DNA from: a bacterium
Lineage (GTDB): Bacteria > Bacteroidota > Bacteroidia > Cytophagales > Thermonemataceae
Length of the DNA: 41,691 bases
Assembly (NCBI GenBank): GCA_025362415.1
Contig: JANYGM010000475.1
Location: 1-41,691 of the forward strand
Direction: 5' to 3'
Positions 1 through 6,990 of this stretch are shown piece by piece. The stretch's first letter is position 1. Each line of letters opens with the position of its first letter. The position numbers were made by a program, and so were the translations under genes. Under the pieces are notes generated by a model, which ran no database searches, was not told the origin of the DNA, and saw only the letters and a program-made list of their open reading frames with translations.

Positions 1-1
1 C

Positions 2-109
2 GAAAAACAAAATGATATTTTAGTCGCAAAAAGGCAAAAATATAATGGTATGTCGTGGTCTTCAAATGGCTCATTAGCAATTACTTTGGTTACTGCAAGT
101 TTTTACTAA
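2..109 (+). CDS. 3' end of an unidentified gene (partial)
   Basis: An open frame enters from the left edge and ends at the TAA at 107-109, giving 35 residues that finish GMSWSSNGSLAITLVTASFY. It is followed by a strong hairpin terminator at 169-205, which supports its being the true end of a plus-strand gene. The Lys/Arg-rich run followed by GMSWS and a small-residue helix faintly recalls the C-termini of some transposases. That is only an impression, and the product cannot be assigned from this fragment. Confidence 0.5.
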   Translation, partial: EKQNDILVAKRQKYNGMSWSSNGSLAITLVTASFY

Positions 110-168
110 ATAATTTGCAACGGAACTTTTACACCAACAAATAATTTTTTCAAATTTATAGAAATCAT

Positions 169-210
169 AAAAGCTCCTGTTGCGTTTTAGACAACAGGAG
201 CTTTTGTTTT
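169..210. terminator. Hairpin terminator between convergent genes
   Basis: AAAAGCTCCTGTTG (169-182) pairs perfectly with CAACAGGAGCTTTT (192-205) around a 9-nt loop. It is flanked by A and T runs on both sides, so it can serve both the plus-strand gene ending at 109 and the minus-strand sensor gene ending at 240. Confidence 0.85.
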
Positions 211-239
211 ATTCATATCTCAAACTTTCCAGTTCCTAT

Positions 240-2189
240 TTATTCGTGTAATAATTTCACTTCATTTATATCATCAAGCACAATCATATAACGTGTATTT
301 TCCTCTCCTTGTACTGTTCCAGCAGAAAGTTTGACAAGAATTTCATCACCCATTTTGTTGCGTATGGTAACAATACTGTTCCAATATCCGCCACGTGATA
401 AGTTGATACGCATTTCTTCAAATTTAGCTTCAGAATAAAACAAGCGACTTACAGAAAGCCCCTTCATTTCCTCTTGTGAATAGCGTAAAAGTTCATAAGA
501 AGTATTATTGCCAGACGAGATAAAAAACTTGTTATCAGCATATAAAATAGATGTATTTGCATCAAAAACGCCTTCTTTTTGTGCTGCAATAGCTTGCAAA
601 CGCTCTTTTTCTTCCTGTGCCTCTTGCATTTGCTCAAAATTTTGGAGCATCTCCTCTTCTTGTGCCGCTGATTGTTCTGCAAGTGCTTTAGAATCTTCCA
701 AGAGTTTTTGTGTACGTTCGTTACTTTTTGCGGTAGCAATTGCAGAACCAATGGATTCTGCAATTTTTTCTACAAATTCTATTTCAAAAGGCTCAAAAGC
801 TGTGAAAGACGCTAGTTCTACTACACCAAAAACTTGTTCATTTACCTTCAAAGGCACAATCAATATGCAACTAGGATTAGCTTGCCCAAGCCCAGAGGTA
901 ATCATTACGTAGTCGTTTGGTACTTCTGTGAGGTAAATAGTTGCTTTTTCTTGCCACGCTTGCCCAGTCAGTCCATCACCTAAATATACTTTTTGCTCCA
1001 AATATTTCTTTTTATTCCAAGCATAACAGGCTTCTAAGCGCATATAAGGCTCTTTTTTCTTACCATCTTCTTCCTCTTCTTCCACCACAATAAAAAGCCC
1101 GCCTTGATTAGCCTCTACATATTCTACTAATTTGGAGAGTACAATATCAGAAAGCTGTGCAATTTCATTATTATTTTTACGCAAAGTTTCTGCAAAAAGT
1201 GCCAATCCGTTGGTTGCCCAGTTACGTCTTCTATCTTCTTCTGCTACTTTTGCAAGGTTGTCTCTCATGTCCATTAGGGCATTTCCTAATACATCACTTG
1301 AAGAAAGTGGCTTGTAATCAGCTTGATATTGTCCTTTACCAATATTTTCTGCAAAAAACGAAGTAGAACGCAGACCCGCAATAAGTTTATCCACAGAACC
1401 TGCAATTTGCCCAATTTCATCTTTTCTAAAACGTGTTTTCTTGTCTTCTGGAAGTTCTCCTTTGCCAAGTTGCGAAATAACACTATTGATATATGCAATA
1501 GGTTTTACAATATTTGCAGCAATAATAAGGGCTATTATTACTCCCACGACAACAAGAAATACAATAAGAAGGGCAGTTTGTAGCTGTAATCTCTCAAAAG
1601 TATCCAATAATCTTTTTTGTGAGGCTTCTTTTTCTATCCGTTTTTTGGTTTCAATATCAACAAGTTTTCTATTGAGGACAGTTGATTGTTTGGCAATATT
1701 TGTTTCAATAATAGTTTCTGCTCCTAGTTTTTTATCACTATTATCATAGTCTTCAAACTGTTTGAGCGTGTTCATTATCTCCTTTTGAGATTTTAAGATT
1801 TGCTCAAAATCTCTACTAATAGAGTCCATACGAGTTTTTTGTAGCGTATCAGACCACGAACGCACAAGCGGTTCTAGGCGTGCCTGCAACTGTGCATAAT
1901 GTATGTTATGAATATCTTGTAATGCTTGTCTGTTTTCATCTTTGATAACATTAGACGTTGGTGGCGGAGAAAAGACCCAGATATACGTTCCTTGCAAAGA
2001 ATTTGAAAGCAAAAGTTTAAAATCTTTGATAGCATCTAACGAAGGGTCAATATTTTCTTTGGCAAGTTGAATATTTTTTGTATTTTGATTAAGCGTATAA
2101 ATGCTATAAGCACCATATCCCGCAAAAGCAAGTACCAAAGAGAAGAACCCTATAAGGATTTTGTTACGAATAGTAAATCCAAAATTCAT
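240..2189 (-). CDS. Membrane sensor protein with HAMP, GAF and PAS domains, no output domain
   Basis: This is a 649-residue inner-membrane sensory protein. A first transmembrane helix lies at about residues 8-30. An extracytoplasmic helical segment of about 170 residues follows, then a second helix at about 203-229 leading directly into a HAMP linker (roughly 225-280). A GAF domain spans about 340-490. A Glu/Gln-rich coiled coil (about 495-545) and a C-terminal PAS-like domain (about 550-645) complete it. I see no histidine-kinase H-box or ATPase motifs, no GGDEF and no methyl-accepting signalling hairpin, so its output must go through a partner or be purely structural. Proteins of this layout are common in Cytophagales, where the ligand is generally unknown. 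It is monocistronic, with a TATATTTG element about 170 nt upstream. The start at 2189 puts a Met-Asn-Phe leader and basic residues right before the first helix. Confidence 0.8.
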   Translation of the reverse strand: MNFGFTIRNKILIGFFSLVLAFAGYGAYSIYTLNQNTKNIQLAKENIDPSLDAIKDFKLLLSNSLQGTYIWVFSPPPTSNVIKDENRQALQDIHNIHYAQLQARLEPLVRSWSDTLQKTRMDSISRDFEQILKSQKEIMNTLKQFEDYDNSDKKLGAETIIETNIAKQSTVLNRKLVDIETKKRIEKEASQKRLLDTFERLQLQTALLIVFLVVVGVIIALIIAANIVKPIAYINSVISQLGKGELPEDKKTRFRKDEIGQIAGSVDKLIAGLRSTSFFAENIGKGQYQADYKPLSSSDVLGNALMDMRDNLAKVAEEDRRRNWATNGLALFAETLRKNNNEIAQLSDIVLSKLVEYVEANQGGLFIVVEEEEEDGKKKEPYMRLEACYAWNKKKYLEQKVYLGDGLTGQAWQEKATIYLTEVPNDYVMITSGLGQANPSCILIVPLKVNEQVFGVVELASFTAFEPFEIEFVEKIAESIGSAIATAKSNERTQKLLEDSKALAEQSAAQEEEMLQNFEQMQEAQEEKERLQAIAAQKEGVFDANTSILYADNKFFISSGNNTSYELLRYSQEEMKGLSVSRLFYSEAKFEEMRINLSRGGYWNSIVTIRNKMGDEILVKLSAGTVQGEENTRYMIVLDDINEVKLLHE

Positions 2190-2204
2190 ATTTAGTTGTG
2201 AGTC

Positions 2205-2242
2205 TTAAATTGTGAATTGTAAATTGTGAATTGTGAATTATA
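2205..2242. repeat. Tandem heptanucleotide repeat (AATTGTG type)
   Basis: Four to five AATTGTG/AATTGTA units run in tandem just upstream of the minus-strand sensor gene. Read with the gene they appear as CACAATT/AATTCAC. This is one member of a family seen at gene edges through the whole window. Confidence 0.75.
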
Positions 2243-2361
2243 TATTAGGTAAATGAATATAAAATGCTTATAATTAAGGCATTAAACACTCACTTTCATA
2301 AAAATAATAACAATTAGCTATCAATAGCTACCTAAAACGGCACAATTACTTATTTTAATTC

Positions 2362-2369
2362 CAAATATA
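2362..2369 (-). promoter_or_regulatory. Bacteroidota-type -7 element for the sensor gene
   Basis: Read on the minus strand this is TATATTTG, matching the TAnnTTTG consensus of the Bacteroidota primary sigma factor. It lies 173 nt before the sensor start, which would leave a leader containing heptanucleotide repeats (2205-2240). No TTG is found at the ideal -33 spacing; the nearest is 24 nt away. Confidence 0.45.
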
Positions 2370-2478
2370 AGAATAGTTTAGATATATTCACATCAAAAAA
2401 AAGAAAATGTATTTTTTTCTTTTTGCTACAACATAACTTTTATACAACTATTATTTTCGTAATAATATACTTGTATTA

Positions 2479-2502
2479 CTCCCCTTTGGGGCTGGGGGCT
2501 GT
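2479..2502. repeat. GC-rich intergenic repeat after dapB
   Basis: On the minus strand it reads ACAGCCCCCAGCCCCAAAGG and begins three bases after the dapB stop codon. Related copies occur at 15902-15925, 15965-15988 and 33579-33615. It stands out sharply from the AT-rich surroundings. Confidence 0.7.
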
Positions 2503-2504
2503 TT

Positions 2505-3218
2505 TTACTCCAAATCAAGCAAATCTTCCATACCTAACATACCTTTTTTGTCTTTGACAAATTCTGCGGCAAGCACTGCCCCTAGCGCAAAGCCTTTTCT
2601 GCTATGTGCCTGATGTGTTATTTGGATTAAATCTTCCTCAGAATTATAGCTAATAATATGCGTTCCTGCTACGTCTGGTTCACGTTTAGAAATAATTTCT
2701 AAGTCGTGAGGATTTTTAGTAGGCTGATTTACCCAATTTTCTTTTTGGGTTTGATGATGTAATATGCCTTGTGCAAGCGTGATAGCAGTTCCGCTTGGTG
2801 CATCTTTTTTTTCTGTGTGATGAATTTCTTCTATATTGACATCATAAACATTATATTTTGCCATTATTTTAGCTAATATTTTATTTATATGAAAGAAAAT
2901 ATTCACACCCAAACTATAATTAGAAGAGTAAAAAAAAGTGCCTTTATTGTGTTTGCAAATCTCGTGAACTTCTGCTTGTCTAGCTAGCCAGCCAGTCGTA
3001 CCACAAACAATAGGAATGCCATTTTCTAAGCAATATTTGATGTTATTAAAAGCTGCTTCAGGTTGCGAAAACTCTATGGCAACTTGCGTATTGTCAGCCG
3101 TGATAGTGCTTATAGGTGTGTCTAAGTCTATGCGTGAGATAATGTTGTGCTTGCGTTCTAGTGCAATTTGTTCAATGGTTTTACCCATTTTTCCGTAGCC
3201 AATAAGGGAAATATTCAT
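2505..3218 (-). CDS. dapB: 4-hydroxy-tetrahydrodipicolinate reductase
   Basis: DapB reduces hydroxy-tetrahydrodipicolinate with NAD(P)H in the diaminopimelate/lysine pathway in the cytoplasm. The 237-residue chain begins with a Rossmann motif GYGKMG (7-12). It contains CGTTGW (72-77) and the family signature EIHHTEKKDAPSGTA (131-145), which holds the catalytic His pair and the substrate-binding Lys. The length is on the short side for the family (about 240-270) but all motifs are present. The gene stands alone. A TACATTTG -7-like element on the minus strand at 3307-3314 could drive it. A GC-rich repeat follows the stop immediately. The assignment is firm. Confidence 0.97.
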   Translation of the reverse strand: MNISLIGYGKMGKTIEQIALERKHNIISRIDLDTPISTITADNTQVAIEFSQPEAAFNNIKYCLENGIPIVCGTTGWLARQAEVHEICKHNKGTFFYSSNYSLGVNIFFHINKILAKIMAKYNVYDVNIEEIHHTEKKDAPSGTAITLAQGILHHQTQKENWVNQPTKNPHDLEIISKREPDVAGTHIISYNSEEDLIQITHQAHSRKGFALGAVLAAEFVKDKKGMLGMEDLLDLE

Positions 3219-3306
3219 ATATTTTTTGGTTTGTTTTATAGAATTTACAGAAAAACCGTTTCCAACTTCAAAATAAGGTAATACAAGTACACTTTTACGA
3301 AAATGA

Positions 3307-3314
3307 CAAATGTA
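3307..3314 (-). promoter_or_regulatory. Candidate -7 element for dapB
   Basis: The minus-strand octamer TACATTTG fits TAnnTTTG and lies about 90 nt before the dapB start. No TTG was found at the usual -33 distance, so the call rests on the -7 box alone. Confidence 0.4.
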
Positions 3315-3363
3315 TTTAACGTCCCCTTTGAGGATTTATGGGCTAAAATGAATTTTATTTTAG

Positions 3364-3472
3364 TGCGGAGAGATGGGCTTGAACCACCAAAAAAACGTAC
3401 TCTGTGTTTGTCATTTTAAAATCTGTTGTCGGAGCAGACTAAAAAACCGCTTTACCAATTTGCTATCTCCGC
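3364..3472 (-). pseudogene. tRNA-like sequence with expanded anticodon/variable region (remnant A)
   Basis: Read on the minus strand, a perfect 7-bp acceptor stem (GCGGAGA with TCTCCGC) encloses a D-arm-like GCAAATTGGTAAAGC and a good T-arm, GGTGG-TTCAAGC-CCATC. Between them lie about 60 nt instead of 22-38. Part of this folds as GTCTG-CTCCGACAA-CAGAT, a 5-bp stem with a 9-nt loop. The position of U33 would read the loop as anticodon CCG (Arg), but two extra loop bases and A-A mismatches in the D stem argue against a normal tRNA. A Leu/Ser-like class II ancestor is also possible. I treat it as a degenerate or non-canonical tRNA. Confidence 0.6.
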
Positions 3473-3479
3473 AAAAGTA

Positions 3480-3516
3480 CCCCTCCCAATTCAATATCCT
3501 TCGGCAGGAGGGGTTT
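3480..3516. repeat. GC-rich hairpin between tRNA-like remnants
   Basis: CCCCTCC (3480-3486) can pair with GGAGGGG (3508-3514), with a further CCTTCGG in the loop. It could be a terminator followed by TTTT on the plus strand, or a fragment of a mobile repeat. It lies between remnant A and remnant B. Confidence 0.5.
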
Positions 3517-3537
3517 TATGTGGCACATCTTTTAGAA

Positions 3538-3586
3538 AGGTTTAAGCTGAATACGCAGACACTTTAACCAATTAAGCTACCCAACC
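3538..3586 (-). pseudogene. 5' half of a tRNA-like sequence (remnant B)
   Basis: On the minus strand the sequence opens GGTTGGG-TA-GCTT-AATTGGTTA-AAGT-G. That is a normal acceptor 5' strand, the U8/A9 spacer and a fully paired D-arm with GG in the loop. A weak anticodon-arm candidate (CTG/CAG) follows. I then find no T-arm and no CCCAACC acceptor 3' strand within 100 nt. It therefore looks like a tRNA cut after its 5' half. Confidence 0.5.
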
Positions 3587-3605
3587 TATTGATAATCAAT
3601 ACAAT

Positions 3606-3670
3606 AGCTTTTGAGGTCAGGGACGGAATTGAACCGTCATCTCCTGCGGAGAACTTTCTAGGTCGCAATT
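3606..3670 (-). pseudogene. 3' half of a class II tRNA-like sequence (remnant C)
   Basis: Read on the minus strand it contains TCTCC-GCA-GGAGA, a perfect long-variable-arm hairpin as in Leu/Ser/Tyr tRNAs. It continues with a perfect T-arm, GACGG-TTCAATT-CCGTC, and an acceptor 3' strand CCTGACC. The matching 5' strand GGTCAGG is absent upstream, where the end of the tnpB element begins, so this is a 5'-truncated tRNA. The 5' half was not found beyond the other end of the element either. Confidence 0.6.
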
Positions 3671-3723
3671 CTATAAAAGACTGTATAAGTTCATATAAAA
3701 GTTCTAGACTTTTTTTAGCAAAA

Positions 3724-3743
3724 CGCTATGATTTTATACAGCG
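3724..3743 (-). mobile_element. Right-end hairpin of the tnpB element, probable omega-RNA 3' region
   Basis: The sequence CGCTGTATAAAATCATAGCG on the minus strand folds as a 6-bp stem (with one G-T pair) and an 8-nt loop, overlapping the tnpB stop codon. It contains the 13-mer GTATAAAATCATA, which recurs near the left end at 5069-5081. In IS200/IS605 elements a subterminal hairpin marks the right end, and the guide RNA of TnpB is transcribed across this end. Applying that here is inference. Confidence 0.5.
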
Positions 3744-5023
3744 AGTTTATAAGGGTGCAACCAGCCCACTACTCCTTCCTTTTCTTTGTGTTTTGTGCTA
3801 ATTTCTAAGCATAAATTTTCATAAGAAAACTGAGGGGTTTCTTTTCTAAGAATATTATAAGCACCATTTACATCTGCATTGATAAAAACACCTTTATACG
3901 TCTTATAAAGCCCACGTTTGACACGTGTACCACTAAAACTATGGTTGGTTTTACTCAAATACATCTTTGGCATAGCATCATTATCAATGAAACTAGCTTT
4001 TGATGTGTAACTCTCTTCTCTTGTAATGACTTTAATGTCGTGCTTTTCTAATTTATACTTTATCTTTTGTATAAATTGACCAAGAGAAAGATTAACAAAA
4101 TTTTGATTATTCCTCTTTCCTAAATTTATTTTATTATTACTATTTTGAACATTCCCAATAATAACTGTACTTATTTGATTATCAACACATTGTTTAGTGA
4201 TTTTAGCACTTGCTTTATGTAAATAATCATTTATTTGTCGCTCACGTTTGCGAGTAATAACTTCTAGTTTTTTGCTATGATTTTTGTCGTTACGTTTTTT
4301 AAGAACAGACTTTATTTTAGATGTTCTTTTATTGTAATGTTGATTAATAGATTTTAATGGCTTTCCATTAAGTAGGAAGGGTTTTATAATACCATTACTC
4401 ACGCAAGTAGCCAAATTATTCAAACCCAAATCAATAGCCATTTTATTATCATTGCTTATAATTTTTTCGTAAATTTCTTTACTTTCGTAAGAAAAAATGG
4501 CTTCCAAATGACCATAACGACAATAAATTTCAATTTGATTGATTTTGTGGTTTAATAATTTTTTAGGTAAATCAATAGAAAAACTTTTTTTTAAGAAAAC
4601 TTGATTATCTTTTATTATAAAACGCTGATTATCAAATGTTAAATAACAATATTTTTCCTTAATAAATTTGGGAATACGTGGTTTTCCTTTGTATTTTTGT
4701 GGATTTTTGGCATAATCTTTCAAAGATTTAAAGAAACTTTGAAAGTTGGTACAAAGATTTCTAAGTAGTTGTTGGGCTACGCCCGCTTTCCAAATAAGCC
4801 TATAATTATACTGATTTTCAAGGTTTAAAACAGTTTTCATTAACTTGTCTAATTCTCCATAAGATAAAAAAGTTTGGTGTTCTTTATAGTGCTTTTTGAT
4901 ACAATAAAGAGCCTGATTATAAAGATTTTTTGCATAAAAACACTGCGTTTTTAGTTCCTTAAATTGGGATTTATCCAACTTACGGAGCTTCATTTTAACA
5001 GATTTTATATACACTTTTTCCAC
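3734..5023 (-). CDS. tnpB: RNA-guided nuclease TnpB of an IS200/IS605-type element
   Basis: TnpB (OrfB) is the compact RuvC nuclease that uses an RNA from its own element's right end as guide; it is the ancestor family of Cas12. The 429 residues show the RuvC triad: D198 in MAIDLGLNNLA, E336 or E337 in TREESYTSKAS, and D384 in INADVNGAYNILRK. The CxxC...CxxC zinc finger that usually lies between the last two is absent. It is replaced by KRGLYKTYKG, as in a known finger-less branch of the family. No tnpA accompanies it, so it can only move in trans. M1 is listed here. M11 (4993) is an alternative, because a TATCTTTG -7 box at 5028-5035 would start transcription near or inside the longer reading. 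The triad suggests the protein is active. Confidence 0.93.
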   Translation of the reverse strand: MEKVYIKSVKMKLRKLDKSQFKELKTQCFYAKNLYNQALYCIKKHYKEHQTFLSYGELDKLMKTVLNLENQYNYRLIWKAGVAQQLLRNLCTNFQSFFKSLKDYAKNPQKYKGKPRIPKFIKEKYCYLTFDNQRFIIKDNQVFLKKSFSIDLPKKLLNHKINQIEIYCRYGHLEAIFSYESKEIYEKIISNDNKMAIDLGLNNLATCVSNGIIKPFLLNGKPLKSINQHYNKRTSKIKSVLKKRNDKNHSKKLEVITRKRERQINDYLHKASAKITKQCVDNQISTVIIGNVQNSNNKINLGKRNNQNFVNLSLGQFIQKIKYKLEKHDIKVITREESYTSKASFIDNDAMPKMYLSKTNHSFSGTRVKRGLYKTYKGVFINADVNGAYNILRKETPQFSYENLCLEISTKHKEKEGVVGWLHPYKLAV

Positions 5024-5027
5024 AAGA

Positions 5028-5035
5028 CAAAGATA
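5028..5035 (-). promoter_or_regulatory. Candidate -7 element for tnpB
   Basis: Minus-strand TATCTTTG matches TAnnTTTG. It is only 5 nt from the longest start codon, so if used it favours initiation at Met11 (4993) over Met1 (5023). Confidence 0.4.
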
Positions 5036-5068
5036 CTAAAAATAATCTATAAATAAAATACTTTCTTA

Positions 5069-5081
5069 TATGATTTTATAC
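5069..5081. mobile_element. Left-end repeat of the tnpB element
   Basis: TATGATTTTATAC is an exact copy, in the same orientation, of 3727-3739 at the tnpB stop. The two copies bracket the gene at 1.34 kb. They may be subterminal recognition sequences, with the real left end somewhere in 5069-5110. I cannot fix the exact termini. Confidence 0.45.
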
Positions 5082-5199
5082 GCTTTTACCAACTATATAT
5101 TTAATTTTATTTTTATCATAATTTTTTTAATTTACTTGTTGTTTCCTAGTCGTTGTTTATATCTTCACAAATAATCAGTAATATTTTTTGTATTCATTA

Positions 5200-5230
5200 A
5201 AAATTCCTAATTTCTAATTCCTAATTATTA
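5200..5230. repeat. Tandem heptanucleotide repeat (AATTCCT type) abutting the M28 stop
   Basis: Units AATTCCT, AATTTCT and AATTCCT run up to the stop codon of the minus-strand peptidase gene. On the gene's own strand they read AATTAGG, the orientation seen downstream of other genes. Confidence 0.75.
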
Positions 5231-6601
5231 AAGATATTTATCCAACAAAAATACCAACGAGGCTATTCCTGCAGAACCAAGTGCCAATTCTCTAATATTT
5301 ACTTTGTCAAAAGTATCTGTTGAGGTATGATGATAATCAAAATAACGCTGTGAATCTGGTCTAAAACCTATCAAAATAACATTTTGCGGTTTCAAAGGCG
5401 CAATATCTGCACCACTTCCACCTTTTTTTATTTGTTCTATGCCATATTGAGCAAGTAGAGGCTGATATTTTTTGATTTTCTCTATTTTGTCGTCATCTGC
5501 ATCAATATCAAAACCTCGTGGCGTAAAACCGCCTGCATCTGATTCTATGGCAACTAAATGCTTTTCATTGAGCTTTTTAGCAAGTTCTGCATATTTATTT
5601 CCACCACGCAAACCATTTTCTTCATTCATAAACAAAACCGCCCTGATAGTACGTTTTGGTTTAATATTATTTTTCTTAAACAAACGCAAAACCTCCATAG
5701 ATTGCACCACGCCTGCACCGTCATCATGCGAGCCATCACCCAAATCCCAAGAGTCTAAGTGTCCGCCTACCAAAATAATTTCTTCTGGTTTTTCAGAGCC
5801 TTTTATCTCTCCAATAACATTGTGAGAAAGTACATCAGGCAACATTTCACAAAAAGTTTCAAAATAAAATTCTACTTTTTTACCTGTTTTTTCACTTTCT
5901 TTGAGTTTTTTACTAAGCAAATTTGCACCAATAGTGGAAATAGCTACTGCAGGCAAAGCTTTTGAGCCTTCATCATACAAAATAGAACCTGTATGTGGAT
6001 AATCATCTAGTGCAGTAGTAAGAGAACGCACAATAACGCCAACTGCACCATATTTAATGGCTTCTGCTGCACCTTTGCGCCTATATTTACCACTCAAACC
6101 ATAAGCCGTAAAAGTGCTTACGTGTTTGTCGTCCATTGCGACATTATAAAAAACTATTTTTCCGTTTAATTTTTCCTTTGGAATAAGTGCCATTTCTTCA
6201 AAAGATTGTATTTCAATGACTTCTGCACGTACTCCTTTTGCGCCTGTCGCTACAGAATTACCCAAAGCACAAACATTCATTACTGTTTTTTCTTTGCCAA
6301 TAAGCATTTTTGCATTTTCTTTTTTGCCACGTACCCAATGTGGCACCATCACCTCTTGCAAGAAAACTCTATCAAGTCCCAAAGAATCCAACATTTTTTT
6401 AGTAAAAATAACGGCTTTTTCTGCTGCTGGCGTACCACTAAGGCGACTTCCAATGGTATTAGAAAGGTATTCTAACCATTGATAAGAGGCACGACTGGTG
6501 AGCGCATCATCATATATTTTTCTGATAATTTCCTCATCTTTTTGTTGTGCAAAAGCAAAGATAGGACAAAATAAGAGCGTTAAAATAATTTTTTTAAGCA
6601 T
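5228..6601 (-). CDS. Secreted M28-family zinc peptidase with PA-domain insertion
   Basis: This is an exported aminopeptidase- or carboxypeptidase-like enzyme of the M28 family, closest in layout to plasma glutamate carboxypeptidase-like proteins. Residues 1-19 are a signal peptide ending AFAQQ. A protease-associated domain spans about 100-255. The dinuclear zinc site follows: H281 (GGHLDSWD), D293 (HDDGAG), E327/E328 (MNEENG), D355 (ESDAGG) and H424/H425 (DYHHTSTDT). The full 457 residues match the family. It probably acts in the periplasm or is secreted, cleaving peptides. It appears monocistronic. Upstream heptanucleotide repeats (6604-6643) touch the start codon, and similar repeats follow the stop. 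The exact peptide specificity cannot be read from sequence. Confidence 0.93.
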   Translation of the reverse strand: MLKKIILTLLFCPIFAFAQQKDEEIIRKIYDDALTSRASYQWLEYLSNTIGSRLSGTPAAEKAVIFTKKMLDSLGLDRVFLQEVMVPHWVRGKKENAKMLIGKEKTVMNVCALGNSVATGAKGVRAEVIEIQSFEEMALIPKEKLNGKIVFYNVAMDDKHVSTFTAYGLSGKYRRKGAAEAIKYGAVGVIVRSLTTALDDYPHTGSILYDEGSKALPAVAISTIGANLLSKKLKESEKTGKKVEFYFETFCEMLPDVLSHNVIGEIKGSEKPEEIILVGGHLDSWDLGDGSHDDGAGVVQSMEVLRLFKKNNIKPKRTIRAVLFMNEENGLRGGNKYAELAKKLNEKHLVAIESDAGGFTPRGFDIDADDDKIEKIKKYQPLLAQYGIEQIKKGGSGADIAPLKPQNVILIGFRPDSQRYFDYHHTSTDTFDKVNIRELALGSAGIASLVFLLDKYL

Positions 6602-6603
6602 AA

Positions 6604-6643
6604 GTTTTAAATTGTAAATTTTAAATTGTGAATTGTGAATGAA
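6604..6643. repeat. Tandem heptanucleotide repeat (AATTGTG type) upstream of the M28 gene
   Basis: AAATTGT and AATTGTG units directly precede the minus-strand start codon. On the gene's strand they read AATTCAC/ACAATTT, the upstream orientation of this repeat family. Confidence 0.7.
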
Positions 6644-6796
6644 TACAATGTATTGATAATTAGTTGATTATATTTTTTTAGCAAATTTGTATTATTCTTA
6701 TTTGTGAATATATACTGTGAACGGCTTGAATTTCGGAAAATGTATTAAAGTCCAGCGGACTGGCATATTTATAGCAAATAGGTAGAAAATGTATTC

Positions 6797-6919
6797 AGCT
6801 CCAGCGGAGCGGTACTAGCAAGAGCTAGTTTTATAAATATCTCGCTCCGCTGGAGCGAAATACAAATACAACTCTATTTCTATAAAACTAGCTCTTGCTA
6901 GTGCCGTTCCGCTGGAACT
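6797..6919. repeat. Nested palindromic repeat with 39-bp inverted arms
   Basis: The arms 6797-6835 and 6881-6919 are inverted copies matching at 36 of 39 positions. Each arm holds a smaller palindrome of the form NNCCAGCGGNN (GCTCCAGCGGAGC on the left, GTTCCAGCGGAAC on the right) and ACTAGCAAGAGCTAGT. A further core sits in the centre (6843-6857) and another outside at about 6750-6765. The stretch 6644-6990 contains no convincing gene; the short minus-strand ORF across it is repeat sequence. Confidence 0.75.
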
Positions 6920-6990
6920 AATACAAAATTTGTTTTTCCAAAATCCTTCCCGTTTGCAGTATACTATAAAACGACTTCGTATCTTGAAAT

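Noticed and set aside
464..763. 99-codon Lys-rich minus-strand ORF within the sensor gene
   Set aside because: It overlaps the sensor gene in another frame and its composition reflects frame-shifted coiled-coil codons.
508..912. Plus-strand ORF of 134 codons opposite the sensor gene
   Set aside because: It is the antisense shadow of a well-formed minus-strand GAF/PAS protein and has no domain, promoter or plausible start context.
3480..3516. Considered the regularly spaced short hairpins and repeats as a CRISPR array
   Set aside because: No repeat of 25-40 bp recurs with equal-length unique spacers anywhere in the window, and no cas gene is present.
3373..3801. Short plus-strand ORFs across the tRNA-like region and tnpB end
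   Set aside because: Their translations follow tRNA stems, the GC-rich hairpin and the antisense of tnpB, and show no protein-like pattern.
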